Source: Pollutimonas sp963712655 (GTDB taxonomy: Bacteria; Pseudomonadota; Gammaproteobacteria; Burkholderiales; Burkholderiaceae_B). Taken from it: 64,000 nucleotides of DNA. Made by a program: the position numbers and the translations under genes. The stretch covers positions 1 through 64,000 of the forward strand of contig CAVQIT010000006.1 of assembly GCA_963712655.1 (NCBI GenBank), read 5' to 3'. Shown here in pieces: positions 45,098 to 54,093 of this stretch. The notes below the pieces were generated by a model, which saw only the letters and a list, made by a program, of their open reading frames with translations, did no database searches and had not been told where the DNA came from. How positions within the stretch are numbered: the first letter of the stretch is position 1; each line of letters starts with the position of its first letter.

Positions 45098-45993
45098 TTT
45101 CAGCTCCCGTAAATACCGATGCGCGCTCCATGCCGGAGCTGCTGCTCGTGGCCAACAAGCTCAGCAAGCGTTTTGGCGGCCTGCAGGCCTTGTCCGATGT
45201 CAGCTTCTCCATTTGCAAAGGCGATATCTATGGCCTTATCGGTCCCAATGGCGCGGGCAAAACCACGCTGTTCAATGTGCTGACCAGCTTGTATGTGCCC
45301 GAGTCGGGCTCATGCAACTTCATGGGGCATCAGCTTACCCGCCTGAAGCCGCATCAGATCGCGGTGGTGGGCCTGGCGCGAACCTTTCAGAACATACGCC
45401 TGTTCGGCAATCTGAGCGCCATCGAAAACGTGATGGTGGGGCGGCATATTCGTACCCGGACGGGCCTGTGGGGCGCCATTACCCGCAACAAGCGCGCCCG
45501 CGCCGAAGAAGCAGCCATCGAACAGCGGGCGCAGGAATTGCTTGACTACGTTGGCATAGGCCACCGCTCCAACGACGTTGCGCAGTCGCTGCCCTACGGC
45601 GACCAGCGCCGGCTGGAAATCGCCAGGGCGCTGGCCACCGAGCCGACCTTGCTGGCGCTGGACGAGCCCGCGGCGGGCATGAATGCCTCGGAAACCGTGG
45701 TCTTGCGCCGCCTGATAGAAAAGATACGCAACGATGGCGTTACCGTGCTGCTGATCGAGCATGACATGAAGCTGGTCATGGGCTTGTGCAACCGCGTGCT
45801 GGTGCTCGAATACGGCAAAGTGCTGGCCGAAGGCAAGCCGGCCGATGTGCAGCGCAATCCCAACGTCATCGAAGCCTATCTTGGCGCGGGGGCCGCCGGC
45901 CATGCGGCAACGGTGCCCGCGGGCGCGCCGCCGGCGCAGAATCAGGGTGCGCCGGCCGCCAACATAGCCCCAGAGAACAAGGACGCACAATGA
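45094..45993 (+). CDS. livG: Branched-chain amino acid ABC ATPase LivG
   Basis: 299 aa from ATG at 45094 overlapping the livM stop (AGGAG upstream). Walker A GPNGAGKTT, LivG-specific RTFQNIRLFGNLSAIENVMV, signature LPYGDQRRLEIARAL, Walker B LLALDEPAAGMN. It has a longer than usual C-terminal Ala/Pro/Gly tail of about 35 residues. Confidence 0.96.
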   Translation: MISAPVNTDARSMPELLLVANKLSKRFGGLQALSDVSFSICKGDIYGLIGPNGAGKTTLFNVLTSLYVPESGSCNFMGHQLTRLKPHQIAVVGLARTFQNIRLFGNLSAIENVMVGRHIRTRTGLWGAITRNKRARAEEAAIEQRAQELLDYVGIGHRSNDVAQSLPYGDQRRLEIARALATEPTLLALDEPAAGMNASETVVLRRLIEKIRNDGVTVLLIEHDMKLVMGLCNRVLVLEYGKVLAEGKPADVQRNPNVIEAYLGAGAAGHAATVPAGAPPAQNQGAPAANIAPENKDAQ

Positions 45994-46724
45994 GCCAGAC
46001 GGATAACATGCTTGAAATACGGCAACTGGATGTGGCTTATGGCGGCATACGCGCTGTGCGGTCCATGGATTTGTCGGTGGGCCAGGGCGAATTGGTCAGT
46101 CTTATCGGCGCCAACGGCGCCGGCAAAAGCACGACCTTGCGCGCCATATGCGGCCTGGTGCCGCTGGCTGGGGGTGAAATTCTCTACGAAGGGAAATCCA
46201 TAGCGGGCGTGCCGTCATACATGCTGGTGCGCCAGGGCCTGGTCATGGTCCCTGAAGGACGGGGGATTTTCGGGCAATTGACGATAGAGGAAAACCTGGC
46301 CATGGGCGGCTACAGCCGCAATGACGCGACGGATGTGAAGCGGGACATGGAACGCGTCTTCGGATTGTTTCCACGCCTGGCCGAGCGGCGGCGCCAGTCG
46401 GCGGGCACCTTGTCCGGCGGTGAACAGCAAATGCTGGCGATGGGCCGCGCCATGATTTCCCGGCCACGCTTGCTATTGCTGGACGAGCCTTCCATGGGTT
46501 TGGCGCCGCTGATGGTGGAAAAAGTCTTCGACGTCATACGCACCGTTGCGGCCGAAGGGGTGACGATTCTGCTGATCGAGCAAAATGCGCGGCTGGCCCT
46601 CGAGGTAAGCAGCCGGGCTTATGTGATGGAATCGGGGCAGATCATCTTGCAGGGGCCGTCCAGCCAATTGCTGGACGACCCCAAAGTGCGCGCGGCGTAT
46701 CTGGGAGAAGAAGAGGCTGCATAA
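45990..46724 (+). CDS. livF: Branched-chain amino acid ABC ATPase LivF
   Basis: 244 aa from ATG at 45990 (4-bp overlap with livG). Walker A GANGAGKSTT, VPEGRGIFGQLTIEENLAMG (LivF signature), LSGGEQQMLAMGRAMISRP, Walker B LLLLDEPSMGLAP. Completes the liv operon. Confidence 0.96.
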   Translation: MSQTDNMLEIRQLDVAYGGIRAVRSMDLSVGQGELVSLIGANGAGKSTTLRAICGLVPLAGGEILYEGKSIAGVPSYMLVRQGLVMVPEGRGIFGQLTIEENLAMGGYSRNDATDVKRDMERVFGLFPRLAERRRQSAGTLSGGEQQMLAMGRAMISRPRLLLLDEPSMGLAPLMVEKVFDVIRTVAAEGVTILLIEQNARLALEVSSRAYVMESGQIILQGPSSQLLDDPKVRAAYLGEEEAA

Positions 46725-46787
46725 ATGGCTTAGCGCCTATGCAATAGGCCCGGCGCATCAGGCCCCCCGGCGCATATTGTCCATCGC

Positions 46788-47783
46788 TTACTCGATTTTT
46801 CCCATTTTATTCACGGCTTCGGCAATGCTCTTGGAGTCCGACTTCCAATAAGCGTCGAAGTCGGCCGCCGACAAATATTCAAGCGGGCTGCCCGCGTTCA
46901 GCATGGTTTGTGCGAAGGCCGGGTTTGCCGCGATTTTCGCCAGGCTTTTGTCCAACTGTTCAATGATCGCCTGCGGTGTGCCTGCCGGCACGAACACCCC
47001 GGACCACTGGATGAATTTCGCGTTATAGCCCAAGGAGCCAAGGCTGGGCACATCGGGCAGGGCTGCAAGGGGTTTATCGCCCCAATGGGCCAAGGCGCGC
47101 AGCTTGCCTGCCTTGATTTGCTGGATGGCGCTAGCCGGCCCCGTCGCCAACGCCTGGACATGGCCGCCAAGCAGAGCGGCCACGGCCGGCCCCGCGCCGG
47201 TATAGGGTATGTGCGCCAGTTTCACGCCGGCCGACTGGGCAAGCATTTCCATGGGCACATGCATGGTGCCGTAGATACCCGAGCTGCCGTATGTGATCTC
47301 GTTTGGCCTCTTTTTGGCATCCGCAATGAATTCCTGCGCCGTTTTCCATGGCGCATCGGCACGCACTACCAAGACCGTCGGATCGGCGGTGATGCGGGCG
47401 ATGGGCTTGAACTGGTCAAGCTGGAACGCCGCCTTGCGCCCTAGAATCTTGTCCGCCTCGGGCAAAATGGAAATGGATGACAGGCTCAATAAAATGGAAT
47501 AGCCGTCCGGCTTGGCTTGAGCCGCCGCGCCTATGCCTATGGCGCCGCCCGCGCCGGCCTTGTTTTCAATGACCACGGTTTGCCCCAGCTCCCTGGACAA
47601 GGCATCCGCCACCGGACGGGCAACCGTGTCGGCTACGCCGCCTGGCGGAAACGGCACGATCATGGTGACAGGATGCCCGGGGTATTGGGCGATGGCATGG
47701 CCCGACAAGGTCAATGCCGCCGCCATGCAAATTGTTTTCAGCGCTGTTGTTGTATGCGACCAGTTTCCACGCTTGATAGTCAT
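46788..47783 (-). CDS. Bug/TctC-family periplasmic solute-binding protein (second)
   Basis: 331 aa with signal peptide ICMAAALTLSGHAIAQ followed by YPGHPVTMIVPFPPGGVADT, then VVIENKAGAGGAIGIGAAAQ and LAHIPYTGAGPAVAALLGG. A periplasmic carboxylate receptor without TctAB nearby. It lies 38 bp behind the FAH-family gene on the same strand, so it probably supplies the substrate of that hydrolase. Confidence 0.92.
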   Translation of the reverse strand: MTIKRGNWSHTTTALKTICMAAALTLSGHAIAQYPGHPVTMIVPFPPGGVADTVARPVADALSRELGQTVVIENKAGAGGAIGIGAAAQAKPDGYSILLSLSSISILPEADKILGRKAAFQLDQFKPIARITADPTVLVVRADAPWKTAQEFIADAKKRPNEITYGSSGIYGTMHVPMEMLAQSAGVKLAHIPYTGAGPAVAALLGGHVQALATGPASAIQQIKAGKLRALAHWGDKPLAALPDVPSLGSLGYNAKFIQWSGVFVPAGTPQAIIEQLDKSLAKIAANPAFAQTMLNAGSPLEYLSAADFDAYWKSDSKSIAEAVNKMGKIE

Positions 47784-47821
47784 GATGTCTCCCGCGGCTA
47801 TGCGCCGATGCGAACAAGAAG

Positions 47822-48691
47822 TTAATTGAAGGTGTTTTCAAGCACGCCGATGCCGTCGATTTCGATGCGGACGACGTCGCCGGTTTTTAAATATTGAGGC
47901 GGGTTCATGCCCATGCCCACGCCCGCCGGCGTGCCGGTGGCAATAATGTCCCCGGGAAAAAGCGTGATGCCGCGCGAGCAGGTTTCGATAAGCGTAGGCA
48001 AGTCGAAGATCAGGTCGGGGGTGGCGCCGTCCTGGCGCAATTGGCCATTGACCCAGCAGCGCACGCGCGTGTCGCCGCCGTTCAATTCGTCGGCTGTCAC
48101 TATCCAGGGCCCCATGGGGCAGAATGTGTCGAAAGACTTGCCCATGTCCCATTGCTGGTGGCGCATCTGTACATCGCGCGCCGTGACATCATTGACGATG
48201 GTATAGCCGAAAACGTGGCTCATCGCCTCGCTCTTCGATATGTTCTTGCCTCCCTTGCCGATGACGATGGCAAGCTCGGCTTCGTAATCGATTTGCCGGG
48301 ATATTTCGCCGGGCAGTTCAACACGATCAGAGGGGCCGACGACGCATTCGGGCACCTTGGTGAAAACAATGGGCCAGCCCTGAGCGTTCTTGTCGTTGTC
48401 TTTGAATACGGAGGCGGCCAGCTCCTTGGCATGCGCATGGTAATTGCGGCCGACGCAAAAAATATTCCTGCGAGGCCGCTGGATAGGCGCAAGAATCTTC
48501 GCCGAGGCCAGGTCCTGCCCCGGCGAGGAGATGTTCAGCTTGTCCTTGATCTGGCTATAGTCTTGTACCAATTGGTTCATGTCGCCCATGAAACCCTTGA
48601 TGATTTCCGATACCGGCCAGTATCGGTTTTTTTCAGTATCCACCATGCATGCTTGGGCCGTACCATTGTTCTGCAGCGTTGCGAATTTCAT
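47822..48691 (-). CDS. Fumarylacetoacetate hydrolase (FAH) family protein
   Basis: 289 aa. Metal ligands lie in QIDYEAELAIVIG and the downstream Asp of FGYTIVNDVTARD. CVGRNYHAHAKE, CPMGPWIV and FPGDIIATGTPAGVGMGMNP are typical. The family hydrolyses or decarboxylates acylpyruvates and 2-keto-3-deoxy acids (C-C hydrolases, 2-hydroxyhepta-diene-dioate isomerases). Substrate not predictable. Divergent from the FCD-GntR regulator at 48834. Confidence 0.9.
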   Translation of the reverse strand: MKFATLQNNGTAQACMVDTEKNRYWPVSEIIKGFMGDMNQLVQDYSQIKDKLNISSPGQDLASAKILAPIQRPRRNIFCVGRNYHAHAKELAASVFKDNDKNAQGWPIVFTKVPECVVGPSDRVELPGEISRQIDYEAELAIVIGKGGKNISKSEAMSHVFGYTIVNDVTARDVQMRHQQWDMGKSFDTFCPMGPWIVTADELNGGDTRVRCWVNGQLRQDGATPDLIFDLPTLIETCSRGITLFPGDIIATGTPAGVGMGMNPPQYLKTGDVVRIEIDGIGVLENTFN

Positions 48692-48745
48692 TTTTCCCCC
48701 ATATTGGAACTATTGCGAATATATAAAATTACCACACAAACAATA

Positions 48746-48775
48746 CCAAATTGGGCTAATTTTGCGCCCATTTGG
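48746..48775. promoter_or_regulatory. Inverted repeat between the FAH and FCD-GntR genes
   Basis: CCAAATTGGGC (48746-48756) and GCCCATTTGG (48766-48775) form an inverted repeat with one bulged T, in the 142-bp divergent region. It is a plausible operator for the GntR protein on both promoters. Confidence 0.5.
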
Positions 48776-48833
48776 CGCATCAGCTGCGATAGGTACAATG
48801 GGCGGCGGCACAGAATGCGGCAGGGAGACCAGG

Positions 48834-49541
48834 GTGAAGGAAGCACATGCCTTCGATGGCATACGGGTACAAGGCGGACGGGCGCTTGCCGCCGACTTGA
48901 TGGCGCGGATGGCGGCGGGAGACCTCAAGAAAGGGGCCAAGCTGCCTCCTGAACGGGAATTGAGCGAACGCTTCGGCGTATCGCGCGGCGCGGTGCGCCG
49001 CGTATTGGCCAAATTCCGCGAACAGGGGCTGATCACCCAGGCCGTTGGGAGCGGCACCTTTGTGTGCGCCAAGGCGGAATCCCTGTTCCAGCCGCAGCTT
49101 GTGCCCGCCGCTCCTGTCCATACCAGCCCCGCGGAACTGATGGTGGGCCGCCTGCTTATCGAGCCTTTAATGCCAGGGCTGATTGTGCAGCATGCCACCG
49201 CGGCCGATTTCCAGCGCATGGCCGAGTGCCTCGACCAGGCCGAGTCCGCCCGGACAATCGAAGAGTTCGAGCATTGGGATGAAGCCTTGCATAGGTCGTT
49301 TGCCCAGGCGACGCACAATTCCTTTTTCCTGCAGGTCCTGGACCTTACCAACAAGGTGCGCGAGCAGGGAGAATGGGGCCGCTTGAAGCGCATTTCCCTG
49401 ACGGACGAAACGCGCCGGCAGTACGAAACCCAGCACCGGGCGATAGTCAATGCATTGAAGGATAGGGATGCGGTTTTGGCCAGGGAATTATTGACCGGGC
49501 ATTTGCGGCAGATCCAGCTCAATTTATTTGGCCAGGCGTAG
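48834..49541 (+). CDS. GntR-family regulator, FCD subfamily
   Basis: 235 aa from GTG at 48834 (GGAG seven bases upstream; ATG 48798 is possible). Winged HTH with DLKKGAKLPPERELSERFGV and SRGAVRRVLAKFREQGLI; the C-terminal FCD all-helical domain has metal-ligand positions around DEALHRSFAQATHNSFF and TQHRAIVNALKDRDAVLARE. It probably represses the divergent FAH-Bug operon until the carboxylate inducer is present. Confidence 0.92.
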   Translation: MKEAHAFDGIRVQGGRALAADLMARMAAGDLKKGAKLPPERELSERFGVSRGAVRRVLAKFREQGLITQAVGSGTFVCAKAESLFQPQLVPAAPVHTSPAELMVGRLLIEPLMPGLIVQHATAADFQRMAECLDQAESARTIEEFEHWDEALHRSFAQATHNSFFLQVLDLTNKVREQGEWGRLKRISLTDETRRQYETQHRAIVNALKDRDAVLARELLTGHLRQIQLNLFGQA

Positions 49542-49586
49542 CGGCCGCGTCCCGGCCGCCTTGCTTGTCCCGGCCCTGGCAGGCCG

Positions 49587-50423
49587 CTAGCTATTCGCGT
49601 CCTGGTTTCCCGCCGCATCCAGAAAGGCGGGCAGCTCCTTTAACAAGGCATCGCGCGCCCGTACTCCAGGAGTCCCTTCTTCTTTCTTCTCGTCCTGAAT
49701 CAGGCGCGCGAAAACCAGAGTACGGTTTTCCTTGGTCGCCCAACCGACAAACCACCCATGGCCGCGGGTGTAATTGAAGCTTCCATCCGCATTGCGGGGG
49801 AATGCCGCGCCGGTCTTTCCGTGCATCTCCCAGCCGTTGGAAAGCGGGGCGAGCAGCGTAATCCGCTGCGTCATCTCGAAGGCCCACGATGTTACAGGCA
49901 GTTGGCGATTGACTAGCTTGCGCAGGAAGGCGATTTGTTCCAGCGGAGAAATTTTCAATGATGAACTGATCCACGAGCGCTCCAGGCCGTTATGCTGCCC
50001 GGGGTATCCCGAGATATCGGCGTTTCCATAGTCAAATTCCCTGGCGTACTTTTGCAGGCGCGCCGCTCCGAGAGCGTGTGTCATTTGCTGGGAAAACCAG
50101 ACAACAGAGTATTGGATCCATCTGGCCGGGTCTGTGGGCTGACGCCAGTTATCGCCGCCCCAGTCGACATAGCTTTTATGGTAGGGCAGTGTTGGAGCAT
50201 GCTCGTCTTTCAGCAAGCCCGAGTCGTAGCCCATCAGGCTGATGGCGATCTTGAACGTGGACGCGGGCGTTACGCGCTGGCCGCAGTTGCCTTCTTGCCG
50301 CAACGTGCTGCCGGTCCCGGCATCGACAATGACCGTGCAAACCGTCTTGCCCTGAGCCGCCGTGGCGGCCAACGCTGTGACCAGCATGCATAATGCAAGG
50401 CGACCCGAATGCCTGAGTTTCAT
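49587..50423 (-). CDS. Class D (OXA-type) beta-lactamase
   Basis: 278 aa from ATG at 50423 (GGAG six bases upstream; a GTG four codons earlier is less likely). Signal peptide LALCMLVTALAATAAQG. Active-site motifs are all present: STFK (Ser55-Lys58), SVV (106-108), YGN (132-134), Trp151 of the omega region in ERSWISSSLKISPLEQ, and KTG (203-205). The enzyme hydrolyses beta-lactams with a carboxylated Lys. It has no integron or IS signature nearby and sits beside a housekeeping gene, so it is probably an intrinsic chromosomal OXA of this lineage. The hydrolysis spectrum cannot be inferred. Confidence 0.95.
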   Translation of the reverse strand: MKLRHSGRLALCMLVTALAATAAQGKTVCTVIVDAGTGSTLRQEGNCGQRVTPASTFKIAISLMGYDSGLLKDEHAPTLPYHKSYVDWGGDNWRQPTDPARWIQYSVVWFSQQMTHALGAARLQKYAREFDYGNADISGYPGQHNGLERSWISSSLKISPLEQIAFLRKLVNRQLPVTSWAFEMTQRITLLAPLSNGWEMHGKTGAAFPRNADGSFNYTRGHGWFVGWATKENRTLVFARLIQDEKKEEGTPGVRARDALLKELPAFLDAAGNQDANS

Positions 50424-50452
50424 ACGTTTCTCCACGTTTCAGTATGCCGCCC

Positions 50453-51082
50453 TTACAGCCAAGGGGGAGGAATTTCGCGCCATTGACCCGGCAATAAATC
50501 ATCCAGGCGCCAAGATCCGATCCGGACCCGCAGCAGACGCAAGGTCGGCAGATTCACAGCAGCCGTCATGCGCCGTACCTGGCGATTGCGCCCCTCGTGA
50601 ATGATCAGTTCCAGCCACGCCGTCGGCACACTCTTGCGGAAACGCACAGGGGGGTGCCTGTCCCATAGCTGCGGCTCGTCAAGCAAGCGCACCTTGGCCG
50701 GCAGCGTAAGGCCATCATTGAGTTCGACACCGGCGCGCAGGCGCCGCAGTTGCTCCTGGGTCGGTTCGCCCTCTACCTGCACCCAATAGGTTTTCGCCAT
50801 CTGGTATTGCGGATTGGCGATGCGCGCCTGCAAACCGCCATCGTTGGTCAACAGGATCAGGCCCTCGCTATCGCGGTCCAGGCGTCCGGCGGGGTAGACA
50901 CCGGGTACATCGACGTAGTCCTTGAGCGTGGGGCGGCCCTGATCATCATTGAATTGAGTCAATACGCCGAAAGGCTTGTTCAGCGCCAGTAAACGGGGTG
51001 GGGCCGGCGGCGCCTTGGAGGCCCGGCGTAAAGCCGGCGGGCCCAGGCGCACGGGGGATGGTGGACGAGACGGAGACGGCAT
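50453..51082 (-). CDS. rluE: 23S rRNA pseudouridine synthase, RluE/RsuA family
   Basis: 209 aa. LLALNKPFGVLTQFNDDQGR, then VYPAGRLDRDSEGLILLTND with the catalytic Asp in GRLDRDSEG, KTYWVQVEG and IHEGRNRQVRRM. It lacks an S4 domain, like RluE (U2457 of 23S rRNA in E. coli). A basic Pro/Ala-rich N-terminus of about 28 residues precedes the catalytic domain. Confidence 0.88.
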   Translation of the reverse strand: MPSPSRPPSPVRLGPPALRRASKAPPAPPRLLALNKPFGVLTQFNDDQGRPTLKDYVDVPGVYPAGRLDRDSEGLILLTNDGGLQARIANPQYQMAKTYWVQVEGEPTQEQLRRLRAGVELNDGLTLPAKVRLLDEPQLWDRHPPVRFRKSVPTAWLELIIHEGRNRQVRRMTAAVNLPTLRLLRVRIGSWRLDDLLPGQWREIPPPWL

Positions 51083-51361
51083 CGGGTAATCCCGGCGGAA
51101 AGAGAAAAGCAGTGTAACCGAGGGTCAGCTTTTTTTTGCCTTGCTCCCCGACATGGCTGTTCCAGGCCTGCAATATCAAGTTCGATTGATTCGCCGTGTT
51201 GCAAATGACCGGCGTGGCGCCCGAAATTCATCAGTCGATTTGCTTGATCCAGGTAAAGTCTTGATTATTGACTGTCGCCGGAATAAATTTCATAGATATT
51301 TGCGATCAATACCCCAGTAAGCACCAGAGTCGAAAGAGACTTGTATTGCCAACTTGTATTG

Positions 51362-51381
51362 TTATAAGTACATCTATACAA
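51362..51381. promoter_or_regulatory. Operator-like 20-mer upstream of the hydro-lyase operon
   Basis: TTATAAGTACATCTATACAA matches the 20-mer at 55887-55906 at 16 of 20 positions. Two direct ACTTGTAT copies (51339-51346, 51352-51359) lie just upstream. It starts 63 bp before the ATG at 51425. The 51083-51424 gap holds no gene. Confidence 0.6.
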
Positions 51382-51424
51382 TCCAAGGCATTGTTTTCAT
51401 AATCCAGTGTCAGGGACGATTTCG

Positions 51425-52715
51425 ATGCCAGCGCAAACTCTTGCTCAAAAGCTGATCGCCAAAGCCTGCGGCAAGGCGGTTGTCGATGTCGATGACATCG
51501 TGACGTGCAATGTGGACCTTGCGATGTTCCATGACTCCAGCGGTCCGCGCCGGCTCAAGCCGATGCTGGAGCGTCTGGGCGCCGGCATCTGGGACAAATC
51601 CAAAGTGGTGCTGGTCATGGACCACTACGTTCCCGAGGAGGACGAGGAGTCGCGCCATATCGTCAAGCATCGCGCGCGACTGGGCCGCGCGACCTGCAAC
51701 TGCCGCACGTCTACGACTCTATCGGCATCTGCCATGTCGTATTGCCGCAGAACGGCCATATCCGGCCCGGCATGTTCTGCGTCGGGCGGCGATTCGCATT
51801 CGCCTACCGGCGGCGCGTTCGGCGCCTACATGTTCGGCGTCGGCAGCACCGAGATGCTGGGCGTCGTCGTCACCGGCGAGATATGGCTGCGCGTGCCCGA
51901 GAACCATCTGATGATGCGCTGGGACGGCGCGCTTGCCGCGCGGCGTCACCGCCAAGGACATGATGCTGCACATGATCGGCCGCTTCGGCATGAACGGCGG
52001 CCGACTACCAGGCCGTGGAGTTCTGCGGGCCGGCCGTGAGCGCGCTGTCGATGCAGGAGCGCATGACGCTGTCCAACATGAGCGCCGAGCTGGGCGCGCA
52101 GGTCGGCCTGATCGCGCCGGACGCAGACAACCGTCGATTATCTTCACCGGGCCGGCGCGCACGATTTGGACGATGTCGCGCACCTGGCATCACCGACGCT
52201 GACGTCGCAGCTTCGACGTGCGCGATTTCGATGCCGCCACGCTGGTGCCGCAGGTGGCGGCGCCGCACAGCCCGGCCAATACGCATCCGGTCGAAGACCT
52301 GGCGGACACGCGCATTCAGATTGCCTACATCGGCGCCTGCACCGGCGCCAAGCTCGACGACCTGCGCGCCGCGGCCAGTGTGCTGCGACATCGCAAGATC
52401 GATCCCAGTGTCCGGCTGCTGGTCGCTCCGGCATCGGAACAGGATCAGCGTGATGCTCAGGCGGAAGGAATCATGGGCATTCTTGTCGATGCCGGCGCGC
52501 AGATATTTGCCACCTCGTGCGGCGCATGTTCGGGCTATGGCAATGCCTTGGCGGGGGCGTCCAACGTAATTTCCAGCACCGCCCGAAACTTCAAGGGCCG
52601 CATGGGATCCGCTGAAACCAGCGTCTATCTGGCGTCACCCTATACCGTAGCCGCCTCGGCCCTGGCGGGCCGGATTACCGATCCGCGGCTTATTCTGGCG
52701 GAGACGCATCCATGA
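51425..52715 (+). pseudogene. Aconitase/isopropylmalate dehydratase-family large subunit, frameshifted
   Basis: From ATG 51425 (AGGGA eight bases upstream) the frame gives a normal N-terminus (AKACGKAVVDVDDIVTCNVD, VLVMDHYVPEEDEESRHIV). Between about 51670 and 52210 the reading frame must change repeatedly to recover the family sequence: HVYDSIGICHVVLPQNGHIR, GGDSHSPTGGAFGAYMFGVG, DMMLHMIGRFGMNG, then FDVRDFDAATLVPQ. From 52218 it is clean to the stop, with IGACTGAKLDDLRAAASVL and SCGACSGYG (cluster Cys residues). All three [4Fe-4S] Cys regions exist. The small subunit follows with a 4-bp overlap. Either a very recent pseudogene or local sequence error. Confidence 0.8.
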
Positions 52716-53227
52716 GGTCCTCCTTGCAGCACCACAAAGTATGGCGAGTCGGCTCAAACATAGATACCGATGCGCTGGCTCCCGGGGCGTACATGAAAAT
52801 GGAGCTAAAAGACATGGCGCGGCATTGTCTGGAGAACCGCTATCCGGGCTGGGCTGAATCGGTGGAAGAGGGCGATGTGTTGGTGGCGGGTGCTAATTTC
52901 GGAATCGGTTCTTCGCGCGAGCAGGCGGCAGGGGTGCTGGTGCAGCTAGGAATCGCGGCGGTTATTGCGCCATCGTTCAGCGGACTTTATTTTCGCAACG
53001 CCTTCAACCTGGGCTTGCTGGCGGTGGTGTGTCCCGAGGCGGAGAAAATCCCCGAAAACAGCCTGATTGAAATCGACATGGACCAGGCCTTGATCCGGGT
53101 TACGGCGCCCGCGTCGGCTGCGATGGTATTGCCATGCCAGAAACTTCCCGGTTTTCTGATCGACATGGCATCGGCCGGTGGCTTATTGAATCAACTTGAA
53201 CAACACTATTTGGCGCAGCATAAATGA
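52712..53227 (+). CDS. Aconitase/isopropylmalate dehydratase-family small subunit
   Basis: 171 aa, LeuD-like swivelling domain. VWRVGSNIDTDALAPGAYMK, then AGANFGIGSSREQAAGVLVQ (the GSSRE substrate-binding loop) and IAPSFSGLYFRNAFNLGLLA. It completes a two-subunit hydro-lyase with the preceding gene. In the order large-small-lyase it resembles dimethylmaleate hydratase DmdAB followed by dimethylmalate lyase, rather than leucine synthesis; no leuB or leuA is near. Confidence 0.9.
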   Translation: MRSSLQHHKVWRVGSNIDTDALAPGAYMKMELKDMARHCLENRYPGWAESVEEGDVLVAGANFGIGSSREQAAGVLVQLGIAAVIAPSFSGLYFRNAFNLGLLAVVCPEAEKIPENSLIEIDMDQALIRVTAPASAAMVLPCQKLPGFLIDMASAGGLLNQLEQHYLAQHK

Positions 53228-54093
53228 AATCCATTAAATCCTTGCTACAGAAATCGTCGTGCCTGCTTGCTCCCGGCATCTATGACAGCTTTTCTGCCTT
53301 GATTGCCGAGCAGGCCGGGTTCGAGGCCGCGTACTTATCCGGGGCATCCATTGCCTATACGCGATTGGGCAAATCCGATGTGGGGCTCACCACCTATACG
53401 GAAGTGGAACAGACCTTGTCGCGTATTACCGATCGTATTGATCTGCCGGTGATTGTCGACGCCGATACCGGTTTTGGCAATGCGCTCAATGTGATTCGGA
53501 CCATCAAGGGATTTGAAAAGGCCGGCGCGGCGATGATACAGATGGAGGACCAGACGTTTCCGAAGCGTTGCGGCCATCTGGCCGGAAAGAGCGTGGTCCC
53601 TGTGGCCGAAATGTGCGGCAAGTTGAAGGCGGCACTGGACGCGCGCCGCAGCGACGATACGCTGATACTGGCCCGCACCGATGCCCTGGCGGTGGAGGGC
53701 CTGGATGCCGCGCTGGACCGCGCCGAAGCGTATATGGAATGCGGGGCTGATGTCCTGTTCGTCGAAGCGCTCAGGACGACCGCCGACATGGCGCTTGCGT
53801 GCGATCGCTTTAAGGACCGGGCGCCGCTGCTGGCCAATATGGTTGAAGGCGGAATGACGCCTGTGCGGTCTGTCGCGGACCTGGGCGAGATCGGATTCAA
53901 GATCGTGATTTTTCCGGGCGGGGCCGCCCGCGCCGTGGGGCATAGCCTGCAACGTTATTATGGCTTGTTGCACAAGGATGGAACAACGGCCGGATCGGCG
54001 GATGCCATGCTGAATTTCGATCAACTCAACGAATTGATCGGGACGCCGTCATTGCTTGAATTGGGTGAACGCTACGGCTCTGGCAATACCTAG
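53224..54093 (+). CDS. Isocitrate lyase/PEP mutase superfamily lyase (second; 2,3-dimethylmalate lyase-like)
   Basis: 289 aa, starting inside the small-subunit stop. LLAPGIYDSFSALIAEQAGF, YLSGASIAYTRLG, VDADTGFGNALN, MIQMEDQTFPKRCGHLAGKS with the KRCGH Cys loop, and ILARTDALAVEGLDAAL. It should split the 2-hydroxy acid made by the hydro-lyase into pyruvate or a keto acid plus a carboxylate. A methylisocitrate, dimethylmalate or citramalate-like substrate is possible. Same superfamily as the gene at 3852, but only moderately similar. Confidence 0.87.
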   Translation: MKSIKSLLQKSSCLLAPGIYDSFSALIAEQAGFEAAYLSGASIAYTRLGKSDVGLTTYTEVEQTLSRITDRIDLPVIVDADTGFGNALNVIRTIKGFEKAGAAMIQMEDQTFPKRCGHLAGKSVVPVAEMCGKLKAALDARRSDDTLILARTDALAVEGLDAALDRAEAYMECGADVLFVEALRTTADMALACDRFKDRAPLLANMVEGGMTPVRSVADLGEIGFKIVIFPGGAARAVGHSLQRYYGLLHKDGTTAGSADAMLNFDQLNELIGTPSLLELGERYGSGNT

